From positions 166,248,130 to 166,312,129 of the forward strand of contig NC_133122.1 of NCBI RefSeq assembly GCF_033568475.1: a stretch of DNA of 64,000 nucleotides, written 5' to 3'. The notes below the pieces were generated by a model. It was not told where the DNA came from, did no database searches, and saw nothing but the letters and a program-made list of their open reading frames with translations. Position numbers and translations under genes: made by a program. The DNA is from Henckelia pumila. Lineage: Eukaryota; Streptophyta; Magnoliopsida; Lamiales; Gesneriaceae. Positions 34,290 through 46,418 of this stretch are shown piece by piece. Each line of letters starts with the position of its first letter. Within the stretch, counting starts at the first letter, position 1.

Positions 34290-35203
34290 ATGGATCGTCG
34301 ACTAGTGTTCACAAGTTTTGGCCAACAATACTCAGAGTCATTCTTTTCTTCTTGGAGAAGATTCAATGATTTGGCAAACAATTATCAATATCATGATTTT
34401 TCAAACTACACTCTAGTTAATATTTTTATGGTGGTTTGGATGCGACAACAAGACGTTAGGTAGATTATGGAGTTTTGGCAACTGACAGTCACTTGTTCAA
34501 AAGAGATTACGACAGCGATGCACTTGTTAAATGATATGACAGATTTCGACTACCATTGACATTTTGATCATTCACTGCTGGGTTGGAGTCACCAATATCC
34601 TCCAGAATTCAACTCCACAAATTTTGTGAACCAACCATTTGAACATCAAGAAGAGTGTATAGAGCATTTTGAAGATCATGTGGCTCAATTGTAGAACATT
34701 GTGAGAACACAAACAGAGATAAATAAAGTCTTAGAAAGTTGAATCAACTCTTTGAGTTTCGTGGATGAGCAGATTGGCTGTTTTATAGAACCATTTTCTG
34801 AGATCTATCAAGAAAGTAATAACGCCAGATCATGAGAAAATATTTTTTGAGGAATTTTCATGCGAGAAGGAGCCAACAGTAACAGTGGAGGAGGAAAAAA
34901 TATACAAGGCGAAAGATTTGAACTCGTCAATGGTTTTTACATGTACACCATTAGAAGATACGTTCTTGTCATGGATGCCAACTCAAAAATATTATATCCT
35001 CCATAAGCTTCAGCCTAGGTTCGGAGTCCCCTTCCAAAATAATCAGTTTATGCGGAGTATTGTTGGACCGACGAGCTTTCCATGTCAATATCACGCCAAG
35101 CTTGAGGGCATAGCAAATCAAGACCCATACGTAGAGTCGTATGATTCTTACTATGGGCGGCAACCGCTCTTTGATGGTTGCTACTGGAAATTCGGGCGAT
35201 AGA
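34290..35203 (+). pseudogene. Athila-like gag remnant, body 2
   Basis: Second copy of the body 1 gag. It keeps SSWRRFNDLANNYQYHDFSN but shifts within the FYGGL region (34430) and has further stops and small deletions (for example a shortened EIYQE region near 34806). The later frame at 34885-35202 with FTCTPLEDTFLSW is open for 105 codons. It is more damaged than body 1 at the start but lacks the early TAA. Confidence 0.7.
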
Positions 35204-36459
35204 CTATAAATTTAGCGCTGACTGGAAGACAACCTAGTGTTCTCTTTTCTTTACTTTTAATTGTTTTTTTTCTTTTTAGTATTTTTTTCTAATCCACTGC
35301 CTTACCCGTAGCCTTTATATTTGCAGTATGTTGCCCCGCTAAGAGAAGTTGCGCCCGGGGAGTGTTTTTTTTTTATTTCATTTTGTTTATGTTTGTCTTG
35401 ATTTTTTTTTTGTTTGTTTTTGCATTTTGTTCATTTTTTCTGAAACATTGAGGGCAATGCTTTGGAAAAGTATGAGGAATAGATTAATTTATTTTATTTT
35501 TTGTCATGATTGTGTTGCATATGCTAATCGTTTAGTTTGTTTGCATATAGTTTGTGGTGTGTTTTTTGTGTCTTGTTAGTTTTTATAGTTGTTTGCATGT
35601 GTGTTAAGTAGGATGATGAATGGGAGCCGATAATGATATGAAGTTTTGAATTTTGTGAAAATTTTTAATTTTTTCTCTTGACTTGACATGAGAAACTGTA
35701 GGTTGAACCATGAATCTTTTTAAGCACTTATGTTGGAGCAGTGAATTGTAACAAAAGATTTGATGAAGTTTCTGTCTATTTGATCATTGCACGACAATAG
35801 GTGTTTTGTGGATCTTAACTGTGTTATGTGAATTTTGACAAGTCTCTAACATTGCACTTATGATCGTGGATGCGCCTAAATTTTTGAAAACATTTATTAA
35901 GAAAAATTTAGTTTTGAAAAACTCAACTCCATCCGGGTCATGGACGAGGAATTGAAATCCTAATTATCACGTCCAAGGCTAAGTCTGCGGATTCAATGGG
36001 GTTGATGCTCCATTCGAGCTATAGACGAGGGGATTGAAATTCTAATCCTATCAAAGTTATAGCTAAGTTTGCGGGTAATTATTGGGGCTAAAACAAAACT
36101 GGGTGTAAAATCCGGAGGTGTGTAATTAATGATCTCAAAGGAGGTGTGTTTTGTTAAGAGATCGTTGGAAGAAATGGACACTTGAAAGTGAAACTTGTAC
36201 TGATTTGTCATAGGTCACTAAGAAATCTTGAAACTGATTCTGTCTAAGTTGCATGTAAGTGGAATGATATTGCACACACACGTTCACGTAAACCGAAGGT
36301 GTATCGTAAAGAGTTGAGGGTGTTTTGTGATTTTAGTTTGTGTTTGAACTTCGCTGAGACTAATAATTTCCCATATAATCATCCTACCTTCGTTTGTGTT
36401 TTGTGTTTGTTTGTCACATGTCTTGCTCGAGAGCGAGCAATGTTTAAGTATGGGGGAGT
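35204..36459 (+). other. Non-coding 3' part of body 2
   Basis: Same as 31431-32705, ending in the polypurine tract TATGGGGGAGT. No gene. Confidence 0.7.
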
Positions 36460-37874
36460 TGATAAATGCATTTTGTGTGCATTATTTTATGTTATTTTTA
36501 GGTTTATTTGGCATGCATTCATATGGTTTCGTGTGTGTTTTTACATGTTTTATTTATAATTTATTTCATGCATGTGAATTTCACTCTTTGGGTTTTATTA
36601 GAAGGAAATATTGAAGAAATCAAGAATTTGGAGCAAGAGAAGAGCCGCAAGAATGAATTACGGAGCAACAATGGTCAAAAATTTATTTTTAATGCTAAAA
36701 ATATCCAAATCCGATCTTCACCGTTCAAAATAAAGTCAAGATGTTTTGAAGTTGCTATCCAAATCTCGGCTCGATCCGACGGTTAGAACTCCAGATATGA
36801 TTTTTTCAAAAATATTGTACGCTGGCAGGGAGATATGTGCGGACCTAGGCATGAACCTCTTGCGAAATTTTTATTTTGGGGCAGAAATTTGCTCGCTCGA
36901 GCGCATGTTCTTGCGCTCGAGCGAGAAATCGCACAGAATCAGTAAATAAAATTTTGGAAATTAAAACTCTCAAATTTCCGAGCTTTATTTCTTGAGCTTT
37001 CAAAGACATATAAATAGAAGACTATCAGATGTTATAGGGGGAAGGGATCGCATCGATACGAGGACGGCGGCTAGGGCGTGGGAGATTGAAGACTAGGATG
37101 ATTGCTCAATTTTAGTTTCTTTTTCTTTTCTTTTTTATTTTATTTTTGAATTATATTTTCGTTATTTGATTAAATTTTCTTCAATCAAGACCGCATTATT
37201 GGGCCGAACAATTTTATGTCGAACATGTGGATTTTGATTTGGGATTTTTAGATTTTTATTAAAGTTATTTATTGTTGGATTTATATTTTGTTCTTGTGAA
37301 TAATCTGATCAATTATTTACTTGTTTGTTAATTGATTCTGAGTCGACAGATTAGGAATTGATTTCGATCGCTCTAATAATTGACATATGATTAAACCAAC
37401 TAGAAATAGTATTCGGTTTCAGTATGCGGCTTTAGGTGAAAACTGAATTTTTATAATTCCTAATGCATTGAATTTGATTAGAATTATGAAAATTAATCCG
37501 TCAATGTTTGAATAAGTTTAACTGTTCTAGAAATAGACTATTAAATAAATTAGGAGAATTCGTCGTGATTTAAGATTAAATCTGGATCCTAGATTTGCCA
37601 CTTGTTTGCATAATTTGTTTGGTACCTGCGTGTGTCTTGACTTTCTTGTTTTAATTAAATTTATCTTTCAACTATTTTATTTCTTATTTGTTTTAGTAAA
37701 TAAATTTTAATTTAATTCATCGCAAATTTTTTATTATTCTGTTTAGATTAAGTTAAATATTAATTCTTGAGAATTGACTACAGTCTTTGTGGGATCAATA
37801 CTTGATCACTCTGTACACTTACTATAACTTGACCTGATACGCTTGTCAATAATTTATTTAATACCGATTTAAGC
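36460..37874 (+). repeat. LTR 3 of the gag-only array, last bases missing
   Basis: TGATAAATGCATTTTGTGTG to GATTTAAGC, where it is joined to unrelated GGTCAGTCACCTCGCGG. Hairpin module at 36891-36925 is perfect in both arms; TATAAATAG at 37010. Confidence 0.85.
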
Positions 37875-38040
37875 GGTCAGTCACCTCGCGGTCGGATTCC
37901 TAGATGGTGTTACATACTCATTGGTGCCTAGTCTGAGCAGGACTTGGTAGTTGATTAGTCACCCTAGTCATTTTACGCTGCATGCATCATATTAGTTTTG
38001 TATACTCATATTTACGTACTTGACGTTAGTCGCTCACGTC

Positions 38041-40600
38041 TAGGGGTGGGCAATGGTCGGTTCGGTTCGGTTTTAACAAAATTCGGTTCGGTGTTTCGGT
38101 TTACGGTTTCTCAAATTTCTAATCCTAAACCAAACCATTTTATTTCGGTTTGGTTCGGTTTTTTTATTACGGTTTTGGTTATTATGGTCGGTTATTACGG
38201 TTTGTGTAAAAAATTGAGCTAAAACTTAAAAATAAAGTTGTATGTCAAAACTTTAAACAAATAAAAAAACCAGAGATCAAACCAAATTTTTGATTATCTT
38301 ATAACATCAAAATCAAGTAATAAAAACTAGGCATAGCATATCTATGATTCTTGTAACCAATTTGAAATTATCTTAAAAACATCAAAACAAAATAATCAAA
38401 AATATATAACAATGACTCTTGTAAGCAATTTGGATATTTTGAATTGCTGACAATGAATAATTCCAGCATCTGATCCATATCACTCCTGCAACAAAAATCG
38501 TCACTTGTAAGGAAATAAAAATATCAAGTATCAACTCAAAAAAAAAATGTATCCACATAAATTAATTAAACTTAGCATACCTGATTACATGTCACAATTA
38601 TATATCAATAATGCATGAATCTGTTCCATTATTGAGAAAATCTGGGAAAACAATTAAAAATTGGCATCATCAACCGATAGGCGATAAGGAATAAAATAAT
38701 TATAACATAAAAAGATATGAGGTACACACCAGATTCAAGTCGCTCAAGATGATCCAACTCCTCCTCTGTTTTAACTGGTGAAGATTCATTTCGAAGCCAA
38801 TCTTGAACACAAACAAGAGCTTGCACCAACCTAGGAGTCAATGAACTTCTAAATGAATCAAGAACACGTCCTCCGGTACTAAACGCACTTTCCGAAGCCA
38901 CAGTAGAAATTGGAATCGCTAACACATGACGAGCCATCTCAGCAAGAGAAGGAAATCTAGGTGAGTTCATTTTCCACCAAAGTAAAATATCAAATTGCTC
39001 ATTTGCAACCTCAATTTCTTCACCAAGATACCTATCCAACTCTGATTTAGCATCCATACATCCACTTTCTGCTTTATGTTTTAAATATTCTTGTTGTATT
39101 AGTGTTCCTTTGTGAATGCTCCCAAAATTTATTCTTGATGATAAGTCCATTGTGCTACAATGTGAATCAGACAAGACTCCAAAAGTTTTTGAAGTTACCT
39201 TTCGATATTCATCAAATAAACTAGTCATATATGTCTTAACTTCATCTCTCATTTTCTCTCCCTTTTCTTGCCCATACATCCTCAAAAGAACAAAAGCGAC
39301 ATAATCAAATTTGAATCGAGGATCAAGAACACATGAAACAAAAATCATCTTATTCATCTTTTGTGGAACACCCCAGTACTTGTCAAATTTAGCTTTCATT
39401 TTCCTTGCCATCAAACTCAAATTAATATCATCACCCTCTGTCAACAATTTCAAAACACAATAAAGCTCACCAATTTCGTGGAAGTGAACATTTGATGTTA
39501 CATATAATGAACCCGATACCCTCAATGTAAGGTTATAAAATGTTTCAAGAAACTTCTCCATCCGTCTTACATTAGCCCAATCATCACTTGTAAGGGCACC
39601 TGCAATCTTTCCATCTTCACAAACATAAAGAAGAAGATATTCTAACAAACCGGGATCAAGATTGCCATAACTTACAAAAGCGTTTTCAAATTCTTGAGCT
39701 GCTTTTAACATCAAATAAGTGGAATTCCACCTAGTGGCAACATCTAAACACAAGGACCTTTTACTTGTTATTTTTTCAATTTCACAGCAATCTTTAAATC
39801 TTTTGATCCTTGCTGGAGATTGTCTGATATATCTCACAGCTTGTCTAACACGTCTAACAGAATCACCAATTTCTTTTAAACCATCTTGAACAATAAGATT
39901 GATCACATGGGCCATACACCTAACATGAAGGTGATGACCATCCATCAAATTTGTTCCCCATTTACTGAATTGTTTTGACAATTCTTTCACTGTAACATCA
40001 TTTGAACTAGCGTTATCAACTGTTACAGTAAAAACTTTATCCAAACCCCAATCAAGTAAACACTTGGTTATTGCAATTGCCATATCATCACCCTTGTGGC
40101 TACTTACTGGGCAAAAATTCAGTATCCTCTTATGCAACTTCCAATCTTTATCGATAAAATGACCAGTGAGACACAAATAATTAATTCTTTGAATTGAAGT
40201 CCATGTATCTGTTGTCAAACAGATTCTTTGATTGTTCTCTTTGAAAAATGTCTTAAGCTTTTGCTTTTCTTCAGAAAAAAGTTCAAAACAATCCCTTGTC
40301 ACTGTTTTACGAGATGAAATTCGAAACTGAGGTTGTGCCACACTTAAAAAGTACCTAAATCCCTCTTTTTCAACAGAACTAAAAGGTTGCTCGTCTAAAA
40401 TTATCATTTTAGCTAAAGCTTTCCTACATAGTTCCTGATCAAATTTCCAAATGCTCATTGAACCTTCACCCTTCTGATCTTTTGGAGCTTGATGAAAACC
40501 TATTTTAGCTTGGCTAGTTTCAACATTATTGGGATTTTTTTTACATTTTTGCAAATGACCACTCAACGTTGAAGTTCCATTAAAGCTTGTATTAGCAGGA
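38041..40600 (-). mobile_element. hAT element with near-intact transposase, one end lost
   Basis: The left end TAGGGGTGGGCAATGG follows CTCACGTC and is a typical hAT terminus with TTCGGTTCGG subterminal repeats (38041-38210). The right end should be the inverse of this beyond the transposase 5' end but is absent: transposase coding stops abruptly near 40600, where LTR sequence resumes. The deletion took the right terminus, the promoter and part of the LTR, so no target duplication can be confirmed. Confidence 0.8.
38629..40600 (-). CDS. hAT transposase (BED/RICESLEEPER-type), N-terminus truncated
   Basis: An open frame of about 655 codons with no internal stop. It begins inside a BED zinc finger (NGTSTLSGHLQKCKKN keeps the His and last Cys; the first Cys pair is missing). 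Core: LTTDTWTSIQ (first acidic residue), FTVTVDNASSND (second), the insertion domain with HHLHVRCMAHVINLIV, and ATRWNSTY. The C-terminal dimerisation domain is complete: ILLWWKMNSPRFPSLAEMAR and IPISTVASESAFSTGGRVLD. The extra hydrophobic tail (SFYVIIILFLIAY) reads into 3' non-coding sequence. There is no ATG at the expected start, so it is not expected to make a working enzyme, but it is the best-kept transposase in the window. Confidence 0.85.
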
Positions 40601-40850
40601 CTCAGGTTGGACGAGACGAGTGGATCGAGACAGGGTTAAATGCAGGTCCAGGAGCTGCTGGGAGTATACATATCTAAAGTCAGTTGTATGTTACCTTGAG
40701 TTTTTAGTACCAGTTGTATTCTGCCGGTTTCTTTTGTAGTAGGATTTTAAGTTTCTGCAATAAACTCTGTTATTTTAATAAGTATTTTTATATTAAGCTA
40801 ATTGCATGTTTAAAACCGATAGTTAGTAGGTGTCTAGACTGGTCACTACA

Positions 40851-41216
40851 CAAGTCGTATTGGGTAGCATATCTGTTTTACAAAATTAACGTTTAAGATA
40901 ATCTCATAAGAATTTTTGTATATTTTAAATAAAAATTATTATCAAGATAGATTTTTTGGTTAAAATATATATTTTTATTTATTATTATGTACATATTTGT
41001 CTTTATAGTAATGGTCTCTGTATATTAGGAATTCTCAATTTTAAATAAAAGAGTCAGTGTAACTAATTAATTCACCCTCCGTATTTTTATCTTTTCTTAT
41101 TAATAAATTTATAAAACTAAACTTTTAAATTAATTAAATTAATAAAAAGTGGTAGAACTATCGTCAGAGTTATCTTGCTCGAGACTAGAGTAGATGAGCT
41201 GGCTAAAAAAATTCCA
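40851..41216 (+). promoter_or_regulatory. Short upstream region of the PsbP-domain gene
   Basis: 366 bp of AT-rich DNA between the LTR end and the ATG. TATA-like strings occur (TTTATAAAACTAAAC near 41108). No element is certain. It is notable how little non-transposon sequence precedes the gene. Confidence 0.4.
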
Positions 41217-44200
41217 ATGGCTACAGCTCTTTTCTCAACTGTCCCTCCAAATCTCTCTTTTTTCAGGTGAAATTACCATCTGTTGTTCTGAATTCCAATG
41301 CATGATATTTTTTCTTTTCTGAATTTGTTGTTTTTTCTTGGGCGTCAAGGGATAATGCTGAAAAAATTCCAGTTTCAACTCAAAAGAAACATTGGAAAGT
41401 AAGAAGAGTAATGGCATGCTGTGTTGATTCTTCGAGACCATTATCGAAACTTGGAATGTGGAGGCGGGATTTATTGTTTATGGGGTTCTCTTGTTCACTT
41501 TCTCTAGTTTTCCCAACCTTGGGTAAATATTGACCATGCATTTTCTTATTTGTTTTTATTTCGACAGGGATCTAAAAATGAATATTTCTGACTGGTACTA
41601 CCAATTTGTAATATTTATTCTCACATAGAATATTATTGCTTTATAAGTTCTCTAAGCTGTGGAATGATATAGTTGAGAAGCAGCTTAAGGTTTCTGTATG
41701 TTATGGGAAAATGCTACGGGGATGGTCCTGATAAATGTGTTTTTTTTTTCGACACAAGAAATGTTTTTTGATGATAAAAAAATTATATAATTTTTTTTTA
41801 TGAGGAGACAGTATGTGGTATTTGTCTACCCAAGTAAAATTTTATTTGGTAATTATTACTAAATTTTGGTTGAATGATAATGTGTGGATGATGATTAGGA
41901 GTATGATATATTGATATTTAAGATATGCTAAATTTGATCTAAATATTTCAAAACACTATAGTTTATGAAAGAGAATGAAAAGGGGATGATACTAATAGAT
42001 TCATTTCAGAGAAAATTATTGTTTTTCGAAATGATAATCAAATATATGTGTTATTGAAAAATAAATTGTTATTCCTGTAGTGCAGTCATGCCATTTATTG
42101 TGGTTATCTTAGGCAAGGTCAATTGTGGTTCAACTGCGCGGTTCAGGTGAAGTGTTCTGACTGAGGCCACTGTAAAATATTAGCAAAGGCTTGAGATCCC
42201 ATTAAGTTCAAAAAAATTAGAAACTTTCCACCTTGGTACTCTGAATGTTTTTCCTGTCGGACGTCAACCAGGAGATGAAGTTATCTTGTTAATTCAGATT
42301 TATTTTTATGATCTTGTTTTGTTGGGAGAAATTGAATGAATTAAAGGCTGTTATGTATCCATGTAAGGACTGAAATCAGATTGTCCTCCGATGTCTATGA
42401 GGGGCTCGATAAATTGGGTGTCGACGAGTTTGCGTGGATGTTGAACAGCCTACTTTGCAGGATCTTGCAGTGAGGAAGAGTTGAAAATGGATGTGATGCT
42501 TGATGAATTAAATGCCTACTCATACTCATATCCTACAGAATTACCTTCTTCTAAGTTTGTCTTCAAGTGGTGAGCAATTTTTGAATTTTCCAACTTTTGA
42601 AATTTGTTATGCATTGTTATTCAGTTTCTATCATGCCTGTTTCATGTCAGCCAGGATTTCTGTGAAGAATGCTATGCAATATTTGTTTATGTTTCTGGGC
42701 AATGTACATTGCCCAGAAGCATAAACATACGCATGTTATTTTCAAATACTTTCCAAAACATGAGTTTTTACCCGCTTTCACATTCTCTTTCAATTATATT
42801 ATTTTACATTTAATGTTTCATTATTTAGAGAAACTATATTATATTAGTATATTTCTTCTAACATGGTGCATTATACTTTCTGGAAAATTAAGTTATATGG
42901 ATATATTCTGACATGATAAGAGATATTTACTACAGAAAACCTTTACTTCCAAAACTGAACAAAACTACATTTTCTGGAAATGTATATTTATATCTCTGAA
43001 ATATTGAAATGTAACAAAATGTACCATTTGTTTCTTAAAACAACAATTATTCTACATTCCTGACTCTTGACTAAGCATTGGTGACCTTGTGAGTTGAATT
43101 GGGTGGCTTAATTCTTATGTGTTTGATCTCCCAATCTCAGGCTGCACCCTTAGCACTGCAATTAATTGCAGCTCGTATAGGTGGATCTTAGACATCTTAG
43201 ACATTGCTAATGAAAATTGGTGAATGTAAGACAGGCTTAGCTGATAGAATGGTCAATAAGTGGGAAATTATATATTTTTATCCAAACCTGAAAGCACTTT
43301 GGTAATGTGCCTTTCGCACACTGCTCCCCGTATTTGCTTGGTTCATGCCTCGTGAGGCAGAGTGCATGAATTTTCAAAGTTAGTGAGAAAAATATGATCT
43401 ATGAAATGATCATATGGTGTAGAATTTGGGTCAGGATGATAATGAAAAAATTAGATGCATCAAACTTCAGTAAGGTTCTTGTACAGTTTGTGCAAACTTG
43501 ATTTCATTCTTCATATTCAGTTTGTCATTGGTTATCCCAACAACATTCAAGAAACAATTTTGCTGCATATTGTCATGAACAAACGCCAGCTACACAACTT
43601 TTTTTCATGCCTCGCATGTGAAGTGAAAAATTGAGCATGTGAACCTTAAACTTGATTCACTAACTTTAAAATGAAAAATGAGTAATCTGGAACATATTTG
43701 TTCAGACCTTCCATTTTTTGATTGTCTTAGAGATTGATTGATTTCTTACCGCATATGGAGAAGACCCCAAGGCACCTATTCCTGAATAAACAATTAATTT
43801 CCTCAATATCTTACTTGTGCTTTCCATTTCATCTAACACAAAATATTTCTAATTTATTTGGGACAAAGATCAATTAGAATACATGAAAACTTCTTAAAAC
43901 CTGGATGCTCTGGTAATACAATGATTTGCCTTTTCTTTGAATGGGATATGAATGATTGCTTTGTTTCACATGAACAAACCTACTATAACCTAATCTAGTT
44001 AGCTTGTATCACTAATTGTAGGAACCTCACTCTTTTCATCTATTTGAAGGGTTGAATCGAGAAAACCTGAGCGTTATTCATCAGCTGCGCCATTGTCACG
44101 TAAGTTAGTAAGCTCTATCATAGTTTTTGTGCAAATTATGTGAGTGAAATGTGTCAATATGTTGCTTATCCATGCTACCTATATTCCTTGAATGATTTGG

Positions 44201-46418
44201 TCTGTGATGTAGATGGCTGAAAAAGATGAAGTGGCTTTAGTGTTTTCAGAGCGAAACGAGATTTTGACAATACATGCATCTAACTTGCTCACTCATTTCT
44301 TGATATATCACACAGCTGATGCACGGCTCCGAATTGTTTCTGAAAGAGTAGATTTCATGGATAACCTCATAATCTCTGTTTCGGTAATTTGGTCCTGCCG
44401 TTCTTATTTTTCAGTTTGATAATGTCTTTGCAGGTTTTCCTATAAGAAATTTGTTTCATGCTCTTTGGTTCAGATAGGTCCCCCCAATTCCCTGTTCTTG
44501 AGATCAGAGGACAAAAGTACGTGGAGTCCAAAAGATGTTGCTGATTCCGTTTTAGCTGACAAGTCTGCTCTGGTATTTTGACTCTCTTGTCCACCACACT
44601 TTCTTGTCTACCACAAGCAATATGCTTTTTGGTAATTTGTTTCCGTAGTCGCTAAATAATCACTCCAGATTCTGATTTATCGTCATGTCTGGAAAGCTAA
44701 AAAGGGGGATTCAGGGAATGTCAAACTTTGACAGAGATTTACTTACTATACATATTCATCTTGTTTTTAAAACACCTGATTACATTTTGATCTGTCTCTA
44801 TGAGTCTGCGACTCTGGTCACTCATGCCTCTGCTCTCTTTGAAATTTTTGTTAGAAAATCTGTATGATTTCAACAAGAATTTGTTTCGCCACTTTTGATC
44901 AATTCCAAATAACTTTTAACTAGTTGGCCATTCTCTACCCTAAAATGCTATTGCATCCTATTGTTACAAACAGCGTGTAACTTCTAGCCAGCGAATGGAT
45001 GAAAGTTCTGTTCTTGATGCGCATTCTTCTATAGTAAGTATAATTTCTATTCTCGAATCTATTTGTCTCAACTAGTAACAGCACCAATTTTGTTGTGCAA
45101 TAATCTAACATTTTTTTGTATCGAGCTTATCGTGTTTATTTTTCCTCTAAGATTGATGGTGAATCTTATTGGTATTACGAATACCTGGTTCGAAAGTCAC
45201 CAACCAAATCTGTAAGTTGCCCCCAGTCATTCACCACAGAAAGCATATTGGCTTTTGTACAGTCATTGAGTGTAATTAATTATTGCATTATGCTGAATGA
45301 TGCAGATTCAGGAACCAAATCTCTACAGACATTTTGTTGCTTCGACAGCTGCACGTGACGGTAAGATGCATTATATTTACTGGTGCTCATCTGAACGCAT
45401 CAGCATGCGTCGCGTGCTTATACAAATCGTGGGTTATCATTTTTAAAGTCAAGTTAATTTTTTTATAAAAATAGGAATAATTATATTGAAAATATTTGTT
45501 ATTACTTTGTTATAATTTGTAATTATTATTTGGATAATGAGAGATTTTTTAAAAAGAAAATTAGTGATGCAATTATATTAAAAATTATTTAATTTTATAA
45601 TGTGTAATTATTATTTGGATATTATGTGATTTTTTTAAAAATGAAATCAATGATGCAATTTCATTAAAAAAAATCATGTAATTTGTATTGATAATGTGTG
45701 AAATTTTGAATTTTTGCATGAAAATTAATTTGTTTAGAGGGATATAGCTAGAATTGTCAATTTTAAAATGTTCATTCATACCAAGAGACCAGATTAGTTA
45801 ATATTTGTGGTAAATTCTTTATAAATTAATAGCATAGAATAGTGTGTGTACTTATACATACATATATATATAGATTAAATTTAATGTAAAGTAAAATTTT
45901 ATTTTTTATATGTAGAATAATGTGTTGGTGTAACTTTTTCTTTATCTACATTTTTATATGTATAATCTAAATATATGAGTGTGTGTTGTGTGTTGTGTGT
46001 AGCACACCATTATGAGCATTTCCAACGTTCAACTTTTCCCGCATTGTTTTGAAATGTTAATTCTTGTGAAGGAAATGAAAAAGATGTTCAGTAAATGGAT
46101 TTTCCTGAGTTGTGTCGTGCCCGCAGGTTATTTGTACTCTCTGAATGCTTCAACTCTAAGCAAGCAATGGGACAAAGTGAGTGTAGTTTTACTTTAGACG
46201 AATTTCATTCTGCTTATGATTCTACTATAGATTCCTTGATATCCATTCCTTTAGGGAAGCAATTTACCATATTAGGGACGAAAGGTACACAAATGTTAGT
46301 GCTTGTTTTGGTTATGCAGATGGGGCCTTTCCTGGAGAAAACCGTGGCATCTTTCCGTCTTCTCCCTCCAACAGAAAATTATGTTCCTCCTTACAAGGAC
46401 CCCTGGAGATTTTGGTGA
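41217..46418 (+). CDS. PsbP domain-containing thylakoid-lumen protein, complete 11-exon gene
   Basis: Exons: 41217-41266, 41350-41522, 42461-42569, 44050-44099, 44316-44383, 44474-44572, 44974-45033, 45152-45211, 45306-45360, 46127-46176, 46320-46418. All junctions have GT/AG sites and matching phase, giving 290 codons and TGA. Residues 1-54 resemble a chloroplast transit peptide. WRRDLLFMGFSCSLSLVFP (54-72) has twin arginines before a hydrophobic run, a Tat-type lumen signal. The PsbP fold spans about 90-285 (SYSYPTELPSSKFVFKW, then VSERVDFMDNLIISVSIGPP, SYWYYEYLVRKSP, GYLYSLNASTLSKQWDK, ending PPYKDPWRFW). PsbP-domain proteins of this type act in the lumen near photosystems; I cannot say which PPD member this is. 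No stop, shift or missing exon was found, so the gene appears intact. Introns 2, 3 and 9 are long but carry no recognisable coding element. Confidence 0.92.
42693..42718. repeat. 26-bp perfect palindrome in intron 3 of the PsbP-domain gene
   Basis: TTCTGGGCAATGT is followed without a gap by its exact inverse complement ACATTGCCCAGAA. Surrounding sequence is ordinary AT-rich intron with no larger inverted repeat. Confidence 0.95.
45521..45690. repeat. Two 85-bp AT-rich tandem units in intron 9
   Basis: AATTATTATTTGGATA occurs at 45521 and 45606, with GATGCAATT and long A/T runs following in both. It explains part of the length of the intron 45361-46126; a TG-rich run (GTGTGTTGTGTGTTGTGTGT) lies near 45981. 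Confidence 0.75.

Larger units (their letters stand above)
28850..37874 (+). mobile_element. Head-to-tail array of a gag-only LTR element (LTR-body-LTR-body-LTR)
   Basis: Three LTRs (28937, 32706 and 36460) alternate with two bodies; the repeat period is 3769 and 3754 bp. An 80-bp end of a third body, including the polypurine tract TATGGGGGAGT, precedes the first LTR, so the array once had at least one more unit. Bodies carry Athila-like gag remnants and no pol, the layout of TR-GAG type non-autonomous elements. Unequal recombination between LTRs is the simplest origin. The third LTR is cut at its last bases by LTR sequence of family B type. Confidence 0.85.
37875..40850 (+). mobile_element. 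Gypsy LTR fragment (family B-like) split by a hAT element
   Basis: 37875-38040 resembles the middle of LTR B (TTACGTACTTGACGTTAGTC against TTATGTACTGGACGTTAGCG at 59679) and about 40601-40850 resembles its end (GTTAGTAGGTG then GGTCACTACA, against GTTAGTAGGTG and GGTCACTACA at 60003-60035). Between them is the hAT element. No primer-binding site follows 40850, so it is a 3' or solo LTR. Confidence 0.7.

Noticed and set aside
36299-36786. Overlapping frames of 72-92 codons rich in Phe, Cys and Leu at the LTR starts of the gag-only array
   Set aside because: The same frames recur at each LTR (28879, 32719, 36508) and reflect T-rich LTR sequence, not protein.
44213-44315. Open frame from ATG at 44213 that runs into the PsbP-domain exon at 44316
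   Set aside because: The exon ending at 44099 joins 44316 in phase and gives the expected protein order; the intervening frame is intron read-through.
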